Assembly: GCA_036380715.1 (NCBI GenBank)
Contig: DASVEF010000044.1
Span: forward strand, 25,671 to 89,670
Direction: 5' to 3'
Source of the DNA: UBA5704 sp036380715
GTDB taxonomy: Bacteria; Acidobacteriota; Thermoanaerobaculia; Multivoradales; UBA5704
Length of the DNA: 64,000 bases
Shown here: piece after piece, positions 1 to 49,600 of the stretch
How positions within the stretch are numbered: the first letter of the stretch is position 1
Layout: every line of letters begins with the position of its first letter
The notes under the pieces: generated by a model
The model's database searches: none
Told to the model about the DNA's origin: nothing
What the model saw: only the letters and a program-made list of their open reading frames with translations
Translations under genes and position numbers: made by a program

Positions 1-2
1 AG

Positions 3-40091
<40,089 letters not shown>

Positions 40092-40126
40092 TCGCCCGGT
40101 GAGACCGGAGAAGACAGAGAAGACGT

Positions 40127-43100
40127 ATGGAAAACCAGATCGAGCAAGGCTTCCGGCTCTCCCCTCAGCAGCGCCGCCTGTGGTGGCTTCAGCGCGGCGA
40201 GGAGGGGTCGTCCTACCGGAGCCGCTGCGTCCTGCGGATCGAGGGAGAGCTCGACCGCCCGGCTTTCGCGCGCGCCCTGGAGGCAACGGTCGCCAGGAAC
40301 GAGATCCTGCGCACCGCCTTCTCCTTGCTTCCCGGCATGAGCATCCCGCTCCAGGTCATCGGCGAGCCCGGTCCGCCGGCCTTCGAGGAAGCCGACCTGA
40401 GCGGCCTCGCTCCCGAGCAGCGCGACGCCCGGCTCCACGACCTCTTCGCCCGTCCGGTCACGGCCGGCGACGGCGGCCCCCTGCGGGCCGCGCTGGCCCG
40501 GCTCGGAGAGCGCGAGCACGCCCTGGTGCTCGACCTGCCCGCGCTGTGCGCCGACCCGGCGACGCTGGAGAATCTGACCACCGAGGTCCTGCGGGCCTAC
40601 GCCGGCGAGGAAAACGCCGAGCCTCCGATGCAGTTCGCCGATCTGGCCGAGTGGCAGAACCAGCTCCTCGAATCCGAGGACAGCGCCGAGGGGGTCAACC
40701 GCTGGCGCCAGGTCTGGCGCGACCTCGATCTTTCTGTCCATCTGACGGGGCGCCTGCCGTTCGAGAACGGCGCCTCCGGGACCGGGAGCTTCGCGCCGGG
40801 CTCTGTCCCGGTGCCGGTCGCGCCGGAGACGGCCCGCACGCTCGCGGAGCTGGCCGCAGCCTGGGAGGCCCGCCCCGAGGACCTCCTCCTCGCCGGCTGG
40901 CAGGTCTTCCTGTGGCAGAGCACGGGACGTGCGGAGACGCTCGTTGGTCTCCTCCACCACGGCCGCGGCTACGAAGAGCTGCGCAGCGCCCTCGGCCCGT
41001 TCGCGCGCTACCTGCCGGTCCACGTCCGGCTGGACGCCGACAGGACGTTCCGGAAAGCGGTCCACCTGGCGCGCGAGGCATCCGAGGACGCCGGGCTGCG
41101 CCAGGAGCACTTCAGTTGGGAGCAGGCCGCCGGCTGGAACGGCGACCCGTCCTCCCCCGCCTTCTTCCCCGCCGGCTTCGAGGCCGAGCCCGAGCCCTGG
41201 GAGCGCTCGGCCGCCGGCCTCCGTGTGCGGCTCGACCGCCAGGAGTCGCGGAGCGAGCGCTTCAAGCTCGCGCTCTCCTGCGCTTGGCGCGGCGGCGAGC
41301 CGGCCCTCGCCCTGCGCTACGACCAGAGTCTTTTTTCCCGCGCGGCGGTCGAGCTCCTGGCAGAGCGACTCGCCGCGGTGCTCCAGGTCCTGGCCGAAAG
41401 GCCGGAGACGCCTGTCGGAGAGATCGATCTCCTGGGCGCGCGGGAGCTGGGCAGGATCCGGGAGCTCGGACCGGGCCCCGAGGTCGCCGCGGAGCGGATC
41501 GAGTCATGCATCCACCAGCGCTTCGAAGAGCAGACCTTGCGCACGCCCGGCCGACCTGCGGTCGCCTGGGGCGACCAGGAGCTGACCTTTCGCGAGCTGA
41601 ACGAGCGCGCCAACCGCCTGGCTCATCATCTGATCGCGCTGGGCGCCGGCCCGGAGGTCCTGGTCGCCTTCTGCCTGGAGCGCTCGCTCGACGCCGTCGC
41701 GGCGGTCCTGGGAGTGCTCAAGACGGGCGGCGCCTACGTGCCGCTCGACCCCTCGCATCCGGCGGAGCGTCTGTCGTTCATCCTGGAGGACACCGGCGCG
41801 CCCCTGCTGCTCACCGAGAGCCGGCTCGCCGGCTTCCTGCCGGTGGACCGGCCGGGGCTGCGGACCGTCCTGCTCGACGCCGAAGAAGAGACTCTCGCCG
41901 CGCTCCCGGCCGCGAATCCCGAGGCGGGCGCCGGCCCGCGCAACCTGGCGTACGCGATCTACACCTCCGGCTCGACCGGACACCCCAAAGGGGTCTTGAT
42001 CGAGCACCGCTCGGCCCTGAACCTGCTCGCCGGGCTGGAGGACGCGGTCTTCGCCCGTCACACGGGGCGCGCCGCGCCGATGCGCGTCAGCCAGAACGCG
42101 CCGCTGATCTTCGACGCCTCCATGCAGCAGATCGTGCAGCTCCTCGCCGGGCACACGCTCGACGTGGTCCCTGAGGAGGTGCGGGCGGACGGCGCGGCCC
42201 TCCTCGCCTTCCTGCGCGAGCGCCGCCTCGACCTGTTCGACTGCACGCCCTCCCAGCTCCGCATCCTGCTGGCCGCGGGACTGCTCGACGGCGGGCCGGC
42301 GCCCGAGGTCGTGCTCACCGCCGGCGAGGCGGTCGACGACGCCATGTGGGACGCGTTGCTGCGCGCCGAGCGGACGGCCTTCTACAACATCTACGGCCCG
42401 ACCGAGTGCACGGTGGACGCGACCTCCCACCTCGTCGGCTCCGCGCGTGGTGGCTCCAATAGGGGCCCCACCATCGGACGACCGCTCCCCGGCTATGAGG
42501 TCTACCTCCTCGGTCCGGACCTGCGCCCCGTGCCGATCGGCGCGCCGGGCGAGCTGTGCGTCGCTGGAGCGAGCCTCGCCCGCGGCTACGTGCGGCGGCC
42601 GGACACCACGGCGGAGCGCTTCGCGCCCCATCCCTTCGGCCGCCCCGGGGAGCGGATTTACCGTACCGGCGACCTCGCGCGCCACCGGCCGGACGGCGAC
42701 CTGGAGTTCCTGGGCCGCATCGACCACCAGGTCAAGATCCGCGGCTACCGCATCGAACCCGGGGAGATCGAGTCCGCCCTGGCTCTCCACCCCTGGGTAG
42801 CCGAGGCGGCGGTGGTCCCCTGGCAGAAGAGCGGCGACTCGCCCATCCTCGCGGCCTACGTGGCGCTCGGCCCGTCCGCGCCGTCCGGCCTCGGCGGCGT
42901 CGCGGCCGAGCTGCAGGGCTTCCTGCGCGAGCGGCTCCCCCCGTACATGGTGCCGGCGGCGTTCACCGTCCTGCCGGCGTTCCCGCGCACGCCCAGCGGC
43001 AAGGTCGACCGCCGCTCCCTGCCCGCGCCCGACCTGAGCCGGAGCGGCCTCGGCACCGAGTACGCGCCGCCCCGCAACGCGGTCGAGGAGCTGCTCGCCG

Positions 43101-46100
43101 CCATCTGGGAAGAGGTCCTGGAGATCGAGCGGGTGGGGATCCACGACAGCTTCTTCGATCTCGGCGGGCACTCGCTGCTCGCCACCCAGGTGATCTCGCG
43201 CGTGCGCGACGCCCTGCACCTGGAGCTGCCGGTCCGCCGGCTGTTCGAGAGCCCGACCGTGGCCGAGCTGGCCGAGGCGGCCGAGGCCGCACGCGCGGCA
43301 GGGTCGGCGGCGCAGGCGCCGCCCATTCTCCCGGTGCCGCGCGACCGCGAGCTGCCGCTCTCCTTCGCGCAGCAGCGGCTCTGGTTCCTGCAGCAGCTCG
43401 AGCCGGGGAGCACCGCCTACAACACCCCCTTCGCGCTTCGCTTGCGGGGACCGGCCGACGCCGCGGCGCTCGAATGGACGTTCGAGCAGGTGATCCAACG
43501 CCACGAGACGCTGCGCACGACGTTCACGCTGTCGGGCGGGCAGCCGGTGCAGACGATCGCTCCGCCCGGCCCAGTGCCGCTGCCGGTCGTGGACCTCGCC
43601 TCCCTGCCACCGCCGGCGCGCGGAGTCGAGGCCCTCCGCCTCGCCGCGGAGGAGGCGAAGACCCCCTTCGACCTCTCCCGTCTGCCGGTGGTGCGCCACC
43701 GGCTGCTGCGGCTGAGCCCGCAGGAACACGTCCTGCTGTTCACCATCCATCACGTCAGTGGCGACGGCTGGTCCATGGAGGTGCTGACCCGCGAGATCGT
43801 GGAGCTGTACAACGCACGCGCCGAGGGGCGGGTCCCGAGCCTGCCCGACCTGCCGGTGCAGTACGCCGACTTCGCCGTGTGGCAGCGCGAGTGGCTGCAG
43901 GGTGAGGCGCTGGACGCGCAGATCGCCTACTGGCGGAACCAGCTCGCCGGAGCCCCGGCGCTCCTCGAGCTGCCGACCGACCGACCGCGCCCGCCGATGC
44001 AGACCGAGCGCAGCGGCAGGGTGTCGCTGGACCTCTCCCCCGCGCTCTCCGGCGCCGCCGAGGAGCTCGGCAAGAAAGAAGGCGCGACTCCGTTCATGAC
44101 CCTGCTCGCCGCGTACACGGTCCTGCTCCACCGCCTCACCAGCCAGGGCACGATCGTGGTAGGCACACCCATGGCCGGCCGTAACCGGCGGGAGATCGAG
44201 GGGCTGATCGGGTTCTTCGCCAATAATCTGGCGCTGCGCACCGATCTGGAGGACGAGCCGAGCTTCCGCACGCTGCTGCGGCGGGTCCGCGAGACCAGCC
44301 TGGGCGCTTACGCCCACGAGGATCTGCCGTTCGACAAGCTGGTTGACGAGTTGCAGCCGCCGCGCGACATGAGCCACGCGCCGATCTTCCAGGTCATGTT
44401 CGTGTACCAAGCCGAGATCCGCCAGGGGCTGGACCTCGCCGGCCTGGAGCTGCGGCCGTTCGGCGGGGGCGGCGCCGCGGCGCGCTACGACCTGACCCTG
44501 ACCTGCGCCGAGCAGGAGGGCTTCTTCGCCTGCGGACTCGACTTCAACGCCGACCTCTTCGAAGAGGCGACCGCGCGGCGCATACTCAGCCTCTTTGCGC
44601 ACCTGATCGAGAGCGCCGTGGCGCAGCCCGACCGGCCGGTCTCCGAGCTGCCGCTGCTCGGCGAGGAGGAACGCCGGCAGGTGCTGTTCCAGTGGAATGA
44701 CACGCAGCGCGATTTCCCTGAAGCTTGCCTGCACGAGCTGTTCGAAGCCCAGGCGGCGCGGAACCCGGAGGCCGTCGCCCTGTTGTTCGAAGGGCAGAGC
44801 ATCACCTATGGCGAGCTGCGAGGGCAGGCGGAACGGCTGGCCCGCCACCTGCGGCGACTGGGCGTCGGGCCGGAGTCGCGCGTCGGCCTCTGCTGCGAGC
44901 GCTCTCCAGAGGCCCTGGCTTCGATGCTCGGCGTGCTCATGGCCGGCGGCGCCTACGTGCCGCTCGACCCGGAGGCGCCGCGCGAGCGGCTGGAGGCGAT
45001 CGCCGCCGACGCGGGCATCTCGGTCCTGCTCACCCAGGCGAGCATCGAGCAGAGCGTCGAAGGGATCGCGCAGACGTTGATAAGGGTGGATATCAACGAG
45101 GATGTCCCCGAGGCCGGCACCGAGGCGCCGGCGCTGCCGGTCCTGCCAGACAACGCGGCCTACATGATCTACACCTCGGGCTCGACCGGCGTGGCCAAGG
45201 GGGTGGTGGCGACCCACCGCAACGCGGCCAACTTCGTGCGCGCCCTGGGCGGCGCGGTCGGCCTCGGGCCGGAGGACCGGCTGTTCCTCTTCGCGCCCCT
45301 GTCGTTCGACGCCTCGGTGCTGCAGATCTTCCTGCCGCTGACGAGCGGCGGCGGGCTCGCCGTTCACCGCCACCCGCGGCAGCTCGCCGCCCACGAGATC
45401 CTGGCCCTCTGCGAGCGCTGCGGCGTCACCGTGCTCGACCTGCCCGCGGCCCTCTGGCGCCAGTGGGTCGAGGAGGTCGCGGACCGCGGCCTGCACGTGC
45501 CCTCCCGCATCCGCACGTTCCTCACCGGCGGCGAGAGCGTGCCGGTGGCGAAGCTCAGGAGCTGGGCCGGGCTGACCGACCGGCCGGCGGGCTTCCTCTC
45601 TTCGTACGGCCCGACCGAGGCGACGGTGACGTCTACCGCTTTCGTCACCACCAGCGACCGGGCGGACACGATCGGTCGGCCCAACGTGCCGATCGGCCGG
45701 CCGCTGGCCAATGTCCGCTGCTACGTGCTCGACGACGCCCTGCAGCCGGTGCCCCCCGGCGTGCCGGGCGAGCTGTATCTGGCCGGCGCCGGGCTGACAC
45801 GGGGCTACCTGGGTCGGCCCGGCCTGACCGCCGAGGCGTTCCGCCCCGCGGCCCTCGACGGCGAAGAGCCGGGCGCCCGCCTCTATCGCACCGGCGACCT
45901 CGCCCGCTGGCTGCCGGACGGCAACCTGGAGTTCCTCGGCCGCGCGGACCACCAGGTCAAAGTGCGCGGCTTCCGCATCGAGATCGGCGAGATCGAGACC
46001 GCGCTGGCCGCCCACCCCGCGGTCCGGCAGTGCGTGGCTGCGGTGCGCGAAGACGTGCCCGGCGACCGCCGGCTGGCGGCCTACCTGGTGCCGGAGGGCG

Positions 46101-46627
46101 CCGCTCCCGGCCCGGACGAGCTGCGCATCTTCCTCGCCCGTCGCCTGCCCGACTACATGATCCCGTCGTCGTTCACCGCCATGGAGCGGCTGCCCGTCCT
46201 CCCCACCGGCAAGGTGGACCGCGCGGCGCTGCCGGCGCCCACACAGGCCGAGGTCGCCGCGACGGCCCGCCCCTACGCGCCGCCGCGCAACGCCGTCGAG
46301 GAGGTCCTCGCAGGTCTGTGGGCGGACGTCCTGCGCCTGGAACGGGTGGGGATCGACGATCATTTCTTCGAGATGGGCGGCCATTCCCTGCTCGCGGCCC
46401 AGGTGATCGGCCGCGTGCGCGACACACTGGAGACCGAGGTCGAGCTGCGCCTCCTCTTCGAGGCGCCGACCGTCGCCGGATTCGCCGAGGCCCTGCTGCG
46501 CGACCCCGATCAACGGGCGCGCGTCGAGCAGATCGCCGAGGTGACGCTCGCCGTGGCGCGCCTCGCCGACGACGAGGTCGAGGCCATGCTCGGCGAGGAC
46601 GCTGTGGCCAGCGGGGACATCGGATGA
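40127..46627 (+). CDS. NRPS subunit 2: degenerate C - A(Gln-like) - T - C - A(unknown) - T
   Basis: 2166 residues. The start is ATG at 40127, with GGAG at 40107-40110 and AGA-rich sequence just before it. The N-terminal 450 residues have the condensation fold but no catalytic histidines (separate entry). They are followed by A12-T12, C13-A13-T13 and a C-terminal segment containing VARLADDEVEAMLGED, a typical short acidic docking helix. It begins 35 bases after NRPS1 and its stop overlaps the NRPS3 start (ATGA), so the genes are translationally coupled. It extends the peptide by two residues. C12 needed for its first module is on NRPS1, so the NRPS1-NRPS2 contact is obligatory. Confidence 0.95.
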   Translation: MENQIEQGFRLSPQQRRLWWLQRGEEGSSYRSRCVLRIEGELDRPAFARALEATVARNEILRTAFSLLPGMSIPLQVIGEPGPPAFEEADLSGLAPEQRDARLHDLFARPVTAGDGGPLRAALARLGEREHALVLDLPALCADPATLENLTTEVLRAYAGEENAEPPMQFADLAEWQNQLLESEDSAEGVNRWRQVWRDLDLSVHLTGRLPFENGASGTGSFAPGSVPVPVAPETARTLAELAAAWEARPEDLLLAGWQVFLWQSTGRAETLVGLLHHGRGYEELRSALGPFARYLPVHVRLDADRTFRKAVHLAREASEDAGLRQEHFSWEQAAGWNGDPSSPAFFPAGFEAEPEPWERSAAGLRVRLDRQESRSERFKLALSCAWRGGEPALALRYDQSLFSRAAVELLAERLAAVLQVLAERPETPVGEIDLLGARELGRIRELGPGPEVAAERIESCIHQRFEEQTLRTPGRPAVAWGDQELTFRELNERANRLAHHLIALGAGPEVLVAFCLERSLDAVAAVLGVLKTGGAYVPLDPSHPAERLSFILEDTGAPLLLTESRLAGFLPVDRPGLRTVLLDAEEETLAALPAANPEAGAGPRNLAYAIYTSGSTGHPKGVLIEHRSALNLLAGLEDAVFARHTGRAAPMRVSQNAPLIFDASMQQIVQLLAGHTLDVVPEEVRADGAALLAFLRERRLDLFDCTPSQLRILLAAGLLDGGPAPEVVLTAGEAVDDAMWDALLRAERTAFYNIYGPTECTVDATSHLVGSARGGSNRGPTIGRPLPGYEVYLLGPDLRPVPIGAPGELCVAGASLARGYVRRPDTTAERFAPHPFGRPGERIYRTGDLARHRPDGDLEFLGRIDHQVKIRGYRIEPGEIESALALHPWVAEAAVVPWQKSGDSPILAAYVALGPSAPSGLGGVAAELQGFLRERLPPYMVPAAFTVLPAFPRTPSGKVDRRSLPAPDLSRSGLGTEYAPPRNAVEELLAAIWEEVLEIERVGIHDSFFDLGGHSLLATQVISRVRDALHLELPVRRLFESPTVAELAEAAEAARAAGSAAQAPPILPVPRDRELPLSFAQQRLWFLQQLEPGSTAYNTPFALRLRGPADAAALEWTFEQVIQRHETLRTTFTLSGGQPVQTIAPPGPVPLPVVDLASLPPPARGVEALRLAAEEAKTPFDLSRLPVVRHRLLRLSPQEHVLLFTIHHVSGDGWSMEVLTREIVELYNARAEGRVPSLPDLPVQYADFAVWQREWLQGEALDAQIAYWRNQLAGAPALLELPTDRPRPPMQTERSGRVSLDLSPALSGAAEELGKKEGATPFMTLLAAYTVLLHRLTSQGTIVVGTPMAGRNRREIEGLIGFFANNLALRTDLEDEPSFRTLLRRVRETSLGAYAHEDLPFDKLVDELQPPRDMSHAPIFQVMFVYQAEIRQGLDLAGLELRPFGGGGAAARYDLTLTCAEQEGFFACGLDFNADLFEEATARRILSLFAHLIESAVAQPDRPVSELPLLGEEERRQVLFQWNDTQRDFPEACLHELFEAQAARNPEAVALLFEGQSITYGELRGQAERLARHLRRLGVGPESRVGLCCERSPEALASMLGVLMAGGAYVPLDPEAPRERLEAIAADAGISVLLTQASIEQSVEGIAQTLIRVDINEDVPEAGTEAPALPVLPDNAAYMIYTSGSTGVAKGVVATHRNAANFVRALGGAVGLGPEDRLFLFAPLSFDASVLQIFLPLTSGGGLAVHRHPRQLAAHEILALCERCGVTVLDLPAALWRQWVEEVADRGLHVPSRIRTFLTGGESVPVAKLRSWAGLTDRPAGFLSSYGPTEATVTSTAFVTTSDRADTIGRPNVPIGRPLANVRCYVLDDALQPVPPGVPGELYLAGAGLTRGYLGRPGLTAEAFRPAALDGEEPGARLYRTGDLARWLPDGNLEFLGRADHQVKVRGFRIEIGEIETALAAHPAVRQCVAAVREDVPGDRRLAAYLVPEGAAPGPDELRIFLARRLPDYMIPSSFTAMERLPVLPTGKVDRAALPAPTQAEVAATARPYAPPRNAVEEVLAGLWADVLRLERVGIDDHFFEMGGHSLLAAQVIGRVRDTLETEVELRLLFEAPTVAGFAEALLRDPDQRARVEQIAEVTLAVARLADDEVEAMLGEDAVASGDIG
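40160..41490 (+). other. Histidine-less condensation-like domain at the N-terminus of NRPS2
   Basis: The domain starts LSPQQRRLWWLQ and keeps the fold signatures RNEILRTAF and MQFADLAEWQNQ. The HHxxxDG site aligns with P-A-L-C-A-D-P at about 40538-40558: both His are lost, Asp is kept and Gly is Pro. Similar N-terminal domains with LPALCAD-like text occur in other NRPSs (from memory, chiefly cyanobacterial). Non-catalytic C-like domains are known as recruitment platforms, such as X domains for P450s in glycopeptide synthesis and interface domains for hydroxylases. A scaffold or docking role is inferred. Confidence 0.8.
41500..43290 (+). other. NRPS module 12: A(Gln-like)-T
   Basis: The A code reads D-A-Q-D-L-A-I-V-D-K, near the glutamine code DAQDLGVVDK. 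The text LDLFDCTPSQLRILLAAGLL and NIYGPTECTVDAT is also typical of that class. The A core YTSGSTGHPKG, YRTGDLA and SGKVDR motifs are intact. T12 has LGGHS. It has no active C domain in cis; C12 is at the end of NRPS1. Confidence 0.75.
43340..46510 (+). other. NRPS module 13: C(LCL)-A(unknown specificity)-T
   Basis: C13 has HHVSGDGWS. The A domain motif A3 reads TSGSTGVAKG (Pro to Ala), other core motifs are intact, and the A10 lysine is present (TGKVDR). The pocket reads D-A-L-D-L-G-S-V-T-K, for which I know no characterised match. T13 has MGGHS. Substrate not assigned. Confidence 0.72.
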
Positions 46628-49600
46628 GCGTCGCTCCCAACCTGAAGCTGTCCGACAAGCAGCGTCTCCTGCGCGAGAAGCTGCTGCGGCAGCAGGGCAT
46701 CGCTCCCGCCGGCCACGAGCGGATCGGCCGCCGCGAGACGGCCGGGCCGGCTCCGCTCTCCTTCGGCCAGCAGCGGCTCTGGTTCCTGCACCAGCTCGAC
46801 CCGGCGAGCGCGGCCTACCACATCCCGGAGGCGGTCCGCCTGCACGGCGCGCTCGACGCGCGGGCGCTCCACGCCGCTCTCGCCGAGCTGGTCCGCCGCC
46901 ACGAGGCCCTGCGTACCGTCTTCCTGTCGACCGACGGCGAGCCGGTGCAGCAGGCCCTGGCGCCGTTCGCGCCGGAGCTGCCGCGCGCCGACCTCGCCGC
47001 CCTGCCGCCGAACGAGCGGACGCGCGAGGCGTCCCGCCTGGTCTCCCGCGTCGTCCAGGTGCCTTTCGACCTGTCGCGCGGGCCGCTGCTGCGCGCGGTC
47101 CTGTTGCGGCTGGGCGAGGGCGATCACGTGCTCGTCCTCGCCATGCACCACATCGTCTCCGACGGCTGGTCCATGGGCGTGCTGGTGCGCGAGCTGACCG
47201 CGCTCTACGAGGCTTTCGCGCGCGGCGCCGCCTCGCCTCTGCCCGAGCTGCCGCTCCAGTACGCGGACTTCGCGGCGTGGCAGCGCAAGCGCCTCCAGGG
47301 CGAGGCCCTGGAAAGCCAACTTCGCGCTTGGCGGGAGCGCCTGGCCGGAGCCCCGACCACGCTGGAGCTGCCGACCGACCGGCCGCGCCCGGCCACCGCC
47401 AGCTCGCGCGGCGCCCGCGAGGTCCTGGGGACCGGCCGCGACACCGCCGCGGCGCTCCGCGACATCGCGCAGGAGCAGGGAGCGACCCCCTTCATGGTCC
47501 TGGCCGCGGCCCTCGGCGTCCTGCTCCAGCGCTACAGCCATCAGGACGAGGTGCTGATCGGCTACCCCAGCGCCAACCGCAGCCGGCCCGAAGTCGAAGG
47601 GCTGATCGGCTTCTTCCTCAACACTCTGGTGGTGCGGGTCGATCTCACAGGCGATCCGCGGGTCCCCGAGCTGGTCTCCCGCGTGCGCGAGGCGGTCCTG
47701 TGGGCCGAATCGCACCAGGACCTCCCTTTCGAGCGCCTGATCGACGCCCTGGAGCTGCCACGCGACCTGTCGCGGACGCCGCTCTTCCAGGTCCTGTTCG
47801 CCTTCCAGAACCTCCCCCCGTCGGGCGGCGGCAGACCGCAGGCGCTGTCGGTGAACCCCTTCGGCTTCGAGACGGACACGGCGCAATTCGATCTCAGCTT
47901 CCTGCTGATCGACGGCCCGGCGGGCCTCTTCGGCGATCTGCGCTACCGCACCGACCTGTTCGACAACACCTCGGCGCGGCGGCTCGCCGGTCACCTGGAG
48001 GTCCTGCTCGCGGAGATGGCGCGCCAGCCCGGCCGCCCCGTCTCCGAGCTGCCCCTCGTGGCCTCTTCCGAGCGCCACCAACTCCTGCTGGAGTGGAACG
48101 ACACCGCTACCCCGTATCCCGGAGGGGTGTGCCTGCACCGGCTGATCGAAGAGCAGGCCGCGCGCACACCCGAGGCTCCGGCCGTGACGTTCGAGGGGCG
48201 CACGCTCACCTATGCGGAGCTGAGCTCCCGCGCCAACCGCCTGGCGCGTCGCCTGCGCACCCTCGGCTGCGGTCCCGAAACCCGGGTCGGGGTGGCCATG
48301 GAGCGCTCACTGGAGCTGGTGACGGCCCTGCTCGGCGCCATGAAGGCTGGCGCCGCCTATGTGCCGCTCGATCCCGACTACCCGCGCGAGCGCCTGGCTT
48401 TCATGCTGGAGGACGCCCGCCCGGCCGTGCTGCTCACCCAGGAGCGGCTGCTGGAATCGCTGCCCGCGACCGCCATTCCCACCCTCTGTCTCACCCCGGA
48501 GGGAGAGGAGCTGGCGGCGGAGGACGGCGGCGACCTCGCCGATCCGCTGGATGACCGGTCGCTCGCCTACGCCATTTACACCTCAGGCTCGACCGGCCGG
48601 CCCAAGGGGGCCATGGTGCATCACCGCGGCATCCGCAACCGGCTCCTCTGGATGCAGGAGGCCTACCGGCTGACGGCGGCGGACACGGTCCTCCAGAAGA
48701 CCCCGTTCAGCTTCGACGTCTCGGTCTGGGAGTTCTTCTGGCCGTTGCTGGCCGGCGCCCGCATCGTCCTGGCGAAGCCGGGCGGCCACCGCGACGCCTC
48801 GTACATGGCGGACCTGATCGCCGCCGAAGGGGTGACGGTCCTCCACTTCGTGCCGTCCATGCTCCAGGCCTTCCTGGAGGAGCCGGACCTCGACCGCTGC
48901 CGGTCGCTGCGCCTGGTGGTGGCGAGCGGCGAGGCCCTGCTGCCGGAGCTGGAGCGCCGCTTCGCCGAGCGGCTGTCGGGCGCCCGCCTCGAGAACCTCT
49001 ACGGGCCGACCGAGGCCTCCGTCGACGTCACCTCCTGGACCTGCGGGCAGCCGGGCCGCCGCTCGGTGCCGATCGGCCGCCCGATCGCCAACACGCGCAT
49101 CCACCTCGTGGATCGGGGCTTCCGCCCGTCGCCGATCGGCGTGCCCGGCGAGCTGCTGATCGGCGGCGTCAACGTCGGCCGCGGCTACCTCGGCCGGCCG
49201 GAGATGACCGCCGAGCGGTTCATCCCCGACCCGTTTTCCAGGGAGCCGGGCGCGCGACTCTACCGCACCGGCGACCTCGCCCGCGCGCTCGCCGACGGTG
49301 CCGTCGAGTTCCTCGGGCGGATCGACCACCAGGTCAAGGTGCGCGGCTTCCGCATCGAGCTGGGGGAGATCGAGAGCGCTCTCGCGACCCACCCGGCGGT
49401 ACGCGAGGCCGCGGTGGCGCTGCGCGACGAGCGCGGCACGCGCCAGCTCGTGGCTTATACGGTACCGCGCCCGGGTATGGCCGCCTCCCCGGACGAGCTG
49501 CGCCTCTTCCTGCGCGAACGGCTCCCCGAGTACATGACGCCGGCCCTGTTCGTCACCCTGGACGCCCTGCCGCTGTCGCCCAATGGCAAGCTCGACCGGC

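Noticed and set aside
44725..46623. Upstream extension of the NRPS3 frame
   Set aside because: It overlaps the A13/T13 region of NRPS2 in another frame and has no domain text. The ATGA overlap at 46624 and the docking helix mark the real start.
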